8,206 nucleotides of DNA from Candidatus Parcubacteria bacterium. GTDB lineage: Bacteria > Patescibacteriota > Patescibacteriia > JAACEG01. The notes beneath the pieces were generated by a model. It saw only the letters and a program-made list of their open reading frames with translations. It was not told the origin of the DNA and did not search any database. The stretch lies in NCBI GenBank assembly GCA_023142625.1, contig JAGLJD010000043.1, positions 1 through 8,206 of the forward strand. Direction: 5' to 3'. Below are positions 1-5,029 of this stretch, piece after piece; position 1 is the first letter of the stretch, and each line of letters opens with the position of its first letter. The position numbers and the translations under genes are program-made.

Positions 1-1
1 A

Positions 2-412
2 CACCTTAGGAGAGATGGCAGAAAAATTATAGTTTTTACCGTAAAGCCCATTAAAAAAATTATTGACCGTGAGTCAACATATTTTGATTCAAAGTCAAAG
101 CAATGGGTTGAGACATTCAGTTGCGGGAATATACCGAGGTATAAAAAAATAAAAATTTCGGCAAAATGTCAAGCTAAAACTTATAAATGTAATGAAATGC
201 TTCACAAGCTAGACATTATTACTGATGCAAAAACCGGTAAAATTATCCAAGTATTGCATTTTACCGAATTTACGCCTGGGGAATTCCTTAAAGAAAGCCA
301 GAAAAAACTTGGAAGAGGAGGTATAACTAAAGTTTCCATGGAAAATATTTCGGAAGCTCCTGTTGAGTTACTGGGAAAAATAAAACACTCTCCTTTTACA
401 CGACAAATTTAA
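2..412 (+). CDS. Hypothetical protein, 5' end outside the window
   Basis: An open frame runs from the window edge to a TAA at 410-412 with no stop, giving 136 residues of the C-terminal part of a protein. An internal ATG at 197 would give only 71 residues, but the frame stays open upstream and has similar composition, so the gene very probably starts outside the window. The product is basic, with three cysteines in the first half (in SCG, AKC and YKC contexts) that might bind metal. The second half contains DIITDAKTGKIIQ and a Gly-rich LGRGGI stretch. I recognise no family and assign no function. The stop is followed 16 bases later by a second short gene with a strong Shine-Dalgarno, so the two probably share a transcript. 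The gene lies immediately beyond the broken end of an ABC transporter gene, which suggests an acquired segment. Confidence 0.6.
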   Translation, partial: HLRRDGRKIIVFTVKPIKKIIDRESTYFDSKSKQWVETFSCGNIPRYKKIKISAKCQAKTYKCNEMLHKLDIITDAKTGKIIQVLHFTEFTPGEFLKESQKKLGRGGITKVSMENISEAPVELLGKIKHSPFTRQI

Positions 413-413
413 T

Positions 414-420
414 AAAGGAG
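414..420 (+). promoter_or_regulatory. Strong Shine-Dalgarno (AAAGGAG)
   Basis: AAAGGAG lies 8 bases before the ATG at 429, directly after the stop of the preceding gene. It is the only textbook Shine-Dalgarno I find before any gene in this window, and it is the main reason to accept the very short reading frame that follows. Confidence 0.65.
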
Positions 421-428
421 ATATTAAA

Positions 429-506
429 ATGGAATTATTATTTATTGGTTTTGTTATACTAATATGTGTCGCTCCCGTTATATTCAAACCTAAAAACGAA
501 AATTAA
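429..506 (+). CDS. 25-residue single-pass membrane peptide
   Basis: An ATG at 429 opens a 26-codon frame ending in TAA at 504-506. The peptide is MELLFIGFVILICVAP followed by VIFKPKNEN. Residues 3-19 are almost entirely hydrophobic and the tail is polar and basic, which fits one transmembrane helix with a short charged C-terminus. The start is supported by an AAAGGAG 8 bases upstream and by tight coupling to the preceding gene. I know no family for it. It could be a small membrane regulator, a toxin-like hydrophobic peptide or a leader peptide for the structured region that follows; the sequence does not decide between these. A chance frame is possible at this length, but the ribosome-binding site argues against it. 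Confidence 0.5.
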   Translation: MELLFIGFVILICVAPVIFKPKNEN

Positions 507-511
507 CGAAC

Positions 512-675
512 AGCCTGTATTTGTTGGGCGATAGGCTTTTGCGGCAGTTTAATTTTTACAGCAATCGTAAAGTGTTACACATTGCTAGGGACAATAATTA
601 AACTTCTTGGTGGGTAAAATTCCACAAGAGAATAACCAATTATGGCGCTGCTATCAGAAAAATGATAGCGGCGCC
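512..675 (+). ncRNA. Candidate structured RNA: four consecutive hairpins
   Basis: Four hairpins follow one another on the + strand. The first pairs 512-518 with 531-537 (7 pairs including one G-T, 12-base loop). The second pairs 560-565 with 581-586 and, inside a small internal loop, 567-570 with 575-578. The third pairs 606-613 with 622-628 with one bulged G. The fourth is a 13-pair stem, 644-656 with 663-675, followed by a T tract. No protein-coding frame explains this stretch on the + strand. It could be the structured 3' untranslated region of the two upstream genes, a separate small RNA ending in its own terminator, or the end of a mobile element. I know no matching RNA family and see no separate promoter. 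Confidence 0.3.
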
Positions 676-1751
676 TTCTTTTTTATAAGTGAAATTACCC
701 CCCTTGATATTTATAGACTGCCAATCCTTGGGAAAATTGGTATTTCCGTCTACACCTTGTTTTTTGTTCCAAAAAATTGGCATCATCCTACCGAATGTTG
801 ATTTTGCATCAATTAAATTAGTGTATATTTCAAGAATTTGACCTGCATTCCTTGTAAGCTGTTGTATATAACTATAAAAAATTATAATTGCTCCAACGGT
901 TATTGATTCAAGAACAACTCCTCGTCCTACAAAAAAAAGAAACACGCCAATTCCCAGCCCATTAAATGCTTGATGAACTTTCCACATATTGTTAGACGTT
1001 TTTATAATCCTATATCTATAATCCCTGGTAATTTCTTCTTTTTCAGCAATTGAATTTTTAAATGATCCTTCAGCCCCACTGGATTTTATCGTTAGTATAT
1101 TCCCAAGCCCTTCAATGTATGACCCACTGGATTTCTCCATAGCTTTATTTTTTTCAAAATGCAGTTGTTGAAGTTTTTTATTAAAATTTAAAATAATCAC
1201 AAAAAAACCAACAACATATAATATCAAAAATATTATAAATACCGGGCTTAGTACCGCAAAAACTATCAACATTCCAATAACTGTGATAATCGCCGGATAA
1301 ACACGGTTATTAAGCATAGTGTTTAAAGCCTGAAATGCCTTAGTGCCATTCTCAATTTTTTGAACTTTTGCTCCTGTATTTTCATCCTTATGCTCTAGTA
1401 AAGACTGGGCTAATAATTTATCAAAACCCTTCACGCGAATACCATAAAGAACATCAATTGTTATATTTGATAAAAATTTTTTTGTAGTTAAACGCAAAAA
1501 AGAAACAAGCGCATATAGCCCGCCAAGCAAAGCAGTTAAAAAATAAAAAGTGTTTAGGCTATCACCTTTTTCAAAAGATGTAAAAAAATCTACAATTTTA
1601 CCAAGCAATAAAGGCGGTACAAGGCTATAAAAAAATAAAACCGATAAAATACTTATCCAAAATATATATTTTTTTTATTTTTATCTAATAAAAAAAATAT
1701 TGATTTTATCAAATTGAGCCAACTAAAATGAATTGTTTTTTTAGCATGCAT
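640..1751 (-). pseudogene. ABC exporter remnant: transmembrane domain only, frameshifted, ATPase domain lost
   Basis: This is the remains of a type-1 ABC exporter, which normally has a six-helix membrane domain fused to an ATPase domain. The ATG at 1751-1749 (MHAKKTIHFSW...) lies 5 bases after the stop of the upstream gene. The frame goes off at an A8 run (minus strand, 1676-1669) and stops at 1655-1653; one extra A would join it to the long frame that continues with YIFWISILSVLFF and SLVPPLLLGKIVDFF, the typical first helix and 'PPLLLGKIIDFF' motif. Further helices and the long cytoplasmic loops follow. At the C-terminus the sequence reaches INIKGGNFTYKKEG, the position where the ATPase domain begins, then ends after AAIIFLIAAP. 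There is no Walker A, signature motif or Walker B. With both defects it cannot be a normal transporter. A TTG at 1608 would open the long frame but skips the first helix. The A8 shift alone could be a sequencing error or slippage; the missing ATPase could not. Confidence 0.8.
644..684 (+). terminator. Rho-independent terminator, + strand
   Basis: GGCGCTGCTATCA (644-656) pairs over all 13 positions, with one T-G wobble, with TGATAGCGGCGCC (663-675) around a GAAAAA loop, and is followed by TTCTTTTTT (676-684). It would end transcription of the rightward unit at 2-506. On the opposite strand the same bases are read as the last codons of the truncated ABC gene, so the hairpin sits exactly at the junction between the two units. 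Confidence 0.75.
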
Positions 1752-1756
1752 ATTAG

Positions 1757-2629
1757 TTACTTCCAGCTAACAATATTTTTAATTTCAGATAAATTTTTCA
1801 GATGATTTTTACCGCGATATTTATTAGATGCATACCAACCTGCGCATTCTGGATTGATTTGCTTTTTTCGAAAAAAAGATTCAGCCAGTTCATCATCGAT
1901 TTCAATATAATTAAAATTATTAATAATATTTTCAAACAACTCTTTGTTCTCTGGCTTCATGTGGTCATCCAAGCGATGTTTCAGTTTAATAATATTAAAA
2001 GGTTTCTTTCCTTCGTAAAAAGCGTAATAATAAGCATAATGCGAATAATCCATTTGCATGATAATTTTATAAAAATAAATGCCATTATTATTTTTAAAAA
2101 TAATTGATTCGCCATTTGTTTTGTTACTATTTAAGTAATTTTTTAAACTTTCAAAATCGACTATATTCATTGAATCTATAGCAGCTGGATTAAAATATAG
2201 ATTATTTTTATGATTAAGTTTTTTGTTTGTGTATACGCTAATGTTTATTTGACCTTCTAAATCCCGTATTAAAATTTCTCTATCACCAGGATATTTAAAT
2301 TCAATTCCCCATAGTTTATTTTGATATGTTTTGTAAGTTGTTTTTTTATTTTCTAAAATTTTTTCAACTTCTGTCTCATTATTTTGTTTATTGATTTTTT
2401 CAAGACTTCCATTATTTTTTGTAGGATTAGTCAATTTGCTATTTTTTTTAGTTTTATAAAAATAAAGACATGCAAAAACTACACCAATAAAGACAATAAT
2501 GCTAAAAATAATCAGCAAAATATTTTGTATTTTTTTTCTTTTATTGACCTGTTTATCTGTTTTAACATTTTTATTTGACTGATTTATTCCTTGTTCATTT
2601 TCTATAATTTGGTTGTCTTGGTTTTCCAT
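1757..2629 (-). CDS. Membrane-anchored extracytoplasmic protein of unknown function
   Basis: I chose the ATG at 2629-2627 (MENQDNQ..., 290 residues). The frame is open 30 codons further up, but that stretch (MIFFIYLKGEIRCFLRCRCEND) looks like translated non-coding DNA. Residues 1-33 are polar and end in KRKK, residues 34-58 form one transmembrane helix, and a Lys/Asn/Glu-rich linker leads to an external domain from about residue 98, so the topology is N-in, C-out. The domain opens with YQNKLWGIEFKYPGD, resembling the 'Y.n..yGFefkYP' opening common in PsbP-like surface proteins of Patescibacteria. That is a resemblance only, and I cannot name the fold. The C-terminal 40 residues are basic with a lone Cys (NPECAGWYASNKYRG). 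No Shine-Dalgarno is visible. The stop lies 5 bases before the ABC exporter remnant, so the two were probably one operon. Confidence 0.75.
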   Translation of the reverse strand: MENQDNQIIENEQGINQSNKNVKTDKQVNKRKKIQNILLIIFSIIVFIGVVFACLYFYKTKKNSKLTNPTKNNGSLEKINKQNNETEVEKILENKKTTYKTYQNKLWGIEFKYPGDREILIRDLEGQINISVYTNKKLNHKNNLYFNPAAIDSMNIVDFESLKNYLNSNKTNGESIIFKNNNGIYFYKIIMQMDYSHYAYYYAFYEGKKPFNIIKLKHRLDDHMKPENKELFENIINNFNYIEIDDELAESFFRKKQINPECAGWYASNKYRGKNHLKNLSEIKNIVSWK

Positions 2630-2742
2630 ATAGTTTAAAATAATTTTAAATAAATCGTTTTCGCAGCGACAGCGGAGAAAACACCTTATTTCCCCTTTTA
2701 AATAAATAAAAAAAATCAAATTTTTGCCGTGTTAAAATCACT

Positions 2743-2820
2743 AAATACTAAAACCTCCGCTAAGATAAAAAATTTATTTCGTACAACAAGTTATATGCGA
2801 ACTTGTTGATTTAGTATTTA
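2743..2820. repeat. Nested inverted repeats in the 274-base gap between genes
   Basis: The outer arms TAAATACTAAA (2743-2753) and TTTAGTATTTA (2810-2820) are perfect 11-base complements. Inside the right half is a second perfect hairpin, CAACAAGTT (2784-2792) with AACTTGTTG (2800-2808), loop ATATGCG. Nothing in 2630-2903 reads as a gene. The arrangement could be a folded leader RNA of the leftward membrane-protein gene, the remains of a small palindromic element, or the 3' end of the rplS transcript. Neither strand has a T tract directly after the stems, so it is not a standard terminator. Confidence 0.5.
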
Positions 2821-2849
2821 AAATAAATAAAAATATCAATACAAATTTT

Positions 2850-2872
2850 TAATCATAAATAGATTATGATTA
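2850..2872. repeat. AT-rich 9-bp hairpin downstream of rplS
   Basis: TAATCATAA (2850-2858) and TTATGATTA (2864-2872) pair perfectly across the five-base loop ATAGA, about 30 bases past the rplS stop. It may mark the 3' end of the rplS message, but no run of T follows on the minus strand, so it is at best a weak terminator. Confidence 0.35.
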
Positions 2873-2903
2873 GAAATTATAAAATATTAAAATCATTGCG
2901 TTG

Positions 2904-3356
2904 CTATCCCGCGATTTTTTCTTTTTTCAGCCGCTTTTTATATCCTCTGCGTAGGAAATATAATTTCGCGCGGCGAGTTTTTATTTTTTGCAACAACTCA
3001 ACCTTTGCTATTGTAGGCGAAAATAGCGGAAATATTTTTTCCACACCGACGCCATTGGAAACTTTACGGACGGTTATAGTCGCGCCCGGCTCGTTTCCAT
3101 TTTTTCGCGCCAAAACAGTGCCTTCAAAAAATTGCAACCGTTCTTTGGTTTCTCCTTTCGGATTAACCTCTTTAATTTTTTGGTAAATTTTAATTACCAT
3201 TCCAGATTTTATTTCAGAAGGCGAAATTATGTTTTTTTGCTGGCTGTTTTTAGCGGGCTTTTTAGTTTTTTCTTCTTTTTTGTCGTTGTTTTGAACTTTT
3301 TTTTCTTTAATTTCTTTTTTTTCTTTTACCTCTTTTGCTTCTTTTGTTTCTGACAT
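2904..3356 (-). CDS. rplS: 50S ribosomal protein L19 with charged N-terminal tail
   Basis: L19 sits at the interface of the large and small ribosomal subunits. The core, about residues 44-150, carries the family pattern clearly: IKSGMVIKIYQKIKE, then KERLQFFEGTVLARK, TVRKVSNGVGVEKIFPLFSP and the C-terminal RRAKLYFLRRGYKKR. The protein is 150 residues, against about 115 for typical bacterial L19. The excess is a low-complexity Lys/Glu tail at residues 1-42, probably disordered. The ATG at 3356 is the first start after a good promoter and there is no Shine-Dalgarno. A start nearer the core would need a non-ATG codon, because no Met occurs between residue 1 and Met53, and Met53 lies within the core. 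It follows gmk on the same strand after 62 bases and is probably transcribed mainly from its own promoter. Confidence 0.95.
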   Translation of the reverse strand: MSETKEAKEVKEKKEIKEKKVQNNDKKEEKTKKPAKNSQQKNIISPSEIKSGMVIKIYQKIKEVNPKGETKERLQFFEGTVLARKNGNEPGATITVRKVSNGVGVEKIFPLFSPTIAKVELLQKIKTRRAKLYFLRRGYKKRLKKEKIAG

Positions 3357-3384
3357 AATAGGTTTATTTAGTAAATTTTATTTA

Positions 3385-3412
3385 ATCCTACACGATTTTT
3401 ATTTTTTGTCAA
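3385..3412 (-). promoter_or_regulatory. Promoter for rplS
   Basis: On the minus strand a perfect -35 TTGACA (3412-3407) is followed after 16 bases by TAGGAT (3390-3385), which matches the -10 consensus at four of six positions. Initiation would fall about 25 bases before the rplS ATG. It lies in the gap just after the gmk stop. Confidence 0.55.
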
Positions 3413-3418
3413 AAAAAT

Positions 3419-3985
3419 TTATTTTATATTTTGCAAAATGATTTTTTTTACTTCCTTCACAGTTTCCGCAAGTCTGTTTTCACGGTTTATTATTCGATAA
3501 TCAAAAATATTTTTATTTTTCAGCCATCCTTTCGCGTAATTCATTCTTTGCTTTATAAATTCTTTTGTCTCGCCTCTTTTTAGCAGCCTTTGCCCTAGTA
3601 TTTCAAGCGACGGCGGAAGAATTAAAATAGCGATAATTTGCGGTATAAGTTTTTTAGCAGTTATAACTCCTTTGTAGTCAATTTTCCATATTCCGATTTT
3701 ATCGCAGTTCAGCGCCTTTTTAATCGCTCTGTTTTTAACGCCATAAAATTGGGCGTTATCTTCTTCGGCGTATTCAAAAAATTCATCATTCGCAATGCTT
3801 TTTTTAAATTCTTGTTTTGAAATAAAATAATATTCTTTGCCCCGTGTTTCATCTGGACGAATTTTCCTTGTTGTGGTCGTAATAATTTTTTCAATATTCA
3901 AGCATTTTTTAAGTCCAGAAATAACACTGTCTTCGCCTGCGCCAGAAGGACCTGAAATTATAAAAAGCCTGTTTTTTTTATTCAT
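3419..3985 (-). CDS. gmk: Guanylate kinase with altered P-loop
   Basis: Guanylate kinase phosphorylates GMP to GDP with ATP, in the cytoplasm. I chose the ATG at 3985-3983 (MNKKNRLFII..., 188 residues) because it overlaps the end of rluD by 8 bases, is the usual length, and begins directly before the first strand. Two earlier in-frame ATGs (4021 and 4003) lie deeper inside rluD. The GMP-binding pattern is intact: TTR at 38-40, Arg43, Tyr53, Glu71 and Tyr81-Gly82, followed by the Arg-rich lid region (QRLLKRGETKEFIKQRM). The P-loop reads GPSGAGEDS (residues 12-20), where the family has GPSGAGKST/S. The phosphate-binding Lys is replaced by Glu18 and the next Ser/Thr by Asp19. The rest of the fold is conserved and the gene is not decayed, so this looks like a lineage-specific change rather than a pseudogene. 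It probably depends on rluD for transcription and translation. Confidence 0.9.
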   Translation of the reverse strand: MNKKNRLFIISGPSGAGEDSVISGLKKCLNIEKIITTTTRKIRPDETRGKEYYFISKQEFKKSIANDEFFEYAEEDNAQFYGVKNRAIKKALNCDKIGIWKIDYKGVITAKKLIPQIIAILILPPSLEILGQRLLKRGETKEFIKQRMNYAKGWLKNKNIFDYRIINRENRLAETVKEVKKIILQNIK

Positions 3986-4907
3986 AAAATTTTTTAAATT
4001 CATTAGGCAATTCTGCTTCAAATTCCACCCACTCGTTTTTTAAATTTTTAAACCCTAATTTATAGGAATGCAAAAACATTCTTTTTATTTTAGCGGAATT
4101 TTTATATTTTTTCAAGCAATAAATTTTATCGCCGACAACTGGATGATTGATCGCTTTCAGATGGACGCGGATCTGATGCGTCCGTCCAGTCAGTATTTGA
4201 ATTTTCAGCAGAGAATTTTTTTGAAATTTTTTAACTGTCCAAAAAAGAGTTTTCGCCTCTCTGTAATTTTTATTTCTGCCAGTTGCCATCAACCCGGTTT
4301 TTTTGCTTCTGCCGATTTTCAGATTTATTTCGCCGCTCTCTTTGTTTATTATTCCGTGGACTAACGCTAAATATTCTTTTTTAATTTCGCGGTTTTGGAA
4401 TTGCGATTTTAAGCATTCAAACGATTTTTGATTTTTAGCGACCGCCATAATGCCCGAAACATCTTTATCTAAACGATGGATAATTCCCGGGCGCGTTTCA
4501 TCTTCGCCGATATTTTTTAATTTTGGCAGATAAGCCAGCAAGCCGTTAACAAGCGTATTTTTCGGAACGCTTTCGGACGGATGAACCGTTAGTCCAGACG
4601 GTTTGTCAATAATCAAAAAATCCTTATCTTCAAAAATAATTTTGAGTTTTATTTTTTTATCAGGCGACAAATCAATTTTTTTTTGCTCGGCTATTCCTTT
4701 TAATATTTTTTGGCTTATGAAAATAGCATCATCTATTTTTAATTTATAGTGCGGAGAGATTTTTTTATCATTAAGCAAAACGCCTTCTTGCCGAATTATT
4801 GCCTGCCAGAAAGAGCGGGAATATTCTGGAAAATTTTTTGCCAAAAAAATGTCAAGCCGTTCGTCTATTTTTTTTTCATTAATAATTATTTTATTTTTTT
4901 TATCCAT
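3978..4907 (-). CDS. rluD: 23S rRNA pseudouridine synthase, RluA/RluD family
   Basis: Enzymes of this family convert specific uridines in large-subunit rRNA to pseudouridine. An N-terminal S4-type RNA-binding domain (about residues 12-70, RLDIFLAKNFPEYSRSFWQ...) precedes the catalytic domain. That domain has IIDKPSGLTVHP (99-110), the catalytic loop HRLDKDVSG (144-152) with Asp147 as the nucleophile, and later KKEYLALVHG and GRTHQIRVHL. At 309 residues from the ATG at 4907-4905 it is close to the family's usual 310-325. The frame is open 22 codons further up, but a promoter occupies that stretch and would start transcription at or next to this ATG. RluD, RluC and RluA differ in target site; the S4 domain excludes RluA, and the RluC/RluD choice is by general resemblance only. 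The stop overlaps the start of gmk. Confidence 0.9.
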   Translation of the reverse strand: MDKKNKIIINEKKIDERLDIFLAKNFPEYSRSFWQAIIRQEGVLLNDKKISPHYKLKIDDAIFISQKILKGIAEQKKIDLSPDKKIKLKIIFEDKDFLIIDKPSGLTVHPSESVPKNTLVNGLLAYLPKLKNIGEDETRPGIIHRLDKDVSGIMAVAKNQKSFECLKSQFQNREIKKEYLALVHGIINKESGEINLKIGRSKKTGLMATGRNKNYREAKTLFWTVKKFQKNSLLKIQILTGRTHQIRVHLKAINHPVVGDKIYCLKKYKNSAKIKRMFLHSYKLGFKNLKNEWVEFEAELPNEFKKFYE

Positions 4908-4913
4908 ATATCC

Positions 4914-4941
4914 ATTATATTTATTTAACACATTTTTACAA
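4914..4941 (-). promoter_or_regulatory. Promoter for rluD-gmk, predicted leaderless start
   Basis: On the minus strand TTGTAA (4941-4936) is followed after 16 bases by a perfect TATAAT (4919-4914). The ATG of rluD begins seven bases after the -10, exactly where initiation is expected, so the message would have no 5' leader. This fits the absence of a Shine-Dalgarno. Confidence 0.6.
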
Positions 4942-4966
4942 CCCCTTTTATTTTTAAATTTTTGTG

Positions 4967-4986
4967 TTAGCATATATTTATGCTAA
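4967..4986. promoter_or_regulatory. Palindrome in the divergent rluD/ilvC gap, possible operator
   Basis: TTAGCATA (4967-4974) and TATGCTAA (4979-4986) are perfect complements around TATT. The site lies between two divergent genes, just upstream of the ilvC -10 and about where its -35 would be, so a bound protein could block or assist RNA polymerase at ilvC. It is only 25 bases from the rluD -35. No regulator is encoded in the window. Confidence 0.4.
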
Positions 4987-5008
4987 TGTTATTGCAATAT
5001 TAGAGTTT

Positions 5009-5014
5009 TATAAT
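5009..5014 (+). promoter_or_regulatory. -10 element for ilvC
   Basis: A perfect TATAAT lies 15 bases before the ilvC ATG, giving an mRNA leader of about 8-9 bases with no Shine-Dalgarno. There is no good -35 at the correct distance: TTGCAA at 4992 is too close. Activation or an alternative contact through the neighbouring palindrome is therefore possible. Confidence 0.45.
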
Positions 5015-5029
5015 TTTAAATAAAAATTT

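Noticed and set aside
512..540. First hairpin as the terminator of the upstream two-gene unit.
   Set aside because: It has only seven pairs with a wobble, a 12-base loop and four T residues; the hairpin at 644-684 is far stronger.
555..675. Integron attC site, or IS200/IS605 end hairpin.
   Set aside because: The GTTAC/TTAC-like pieces in the second hairpin are too short, the conserved RYYYAAC/GTTRRRY ends are absent, and no integrase or Y1 transposase is visible.
607..801. A 64-residue + strand frame beginning MVGKIPQEN.
   Set aside because: It starts at a TTG, runs through the terminator hairpin and lies antisense to the ABC transporter remnant; nothing supports translation.
2630..2719. 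N-terminal extension of the membrane-anchored protein to 320 residues.
   Set aside because: The extra 30 residues are unlike the protein, precede an otherwise normal cytoplasmic start (MENQDNQ), and include hairpin-forming intergenic DNA.
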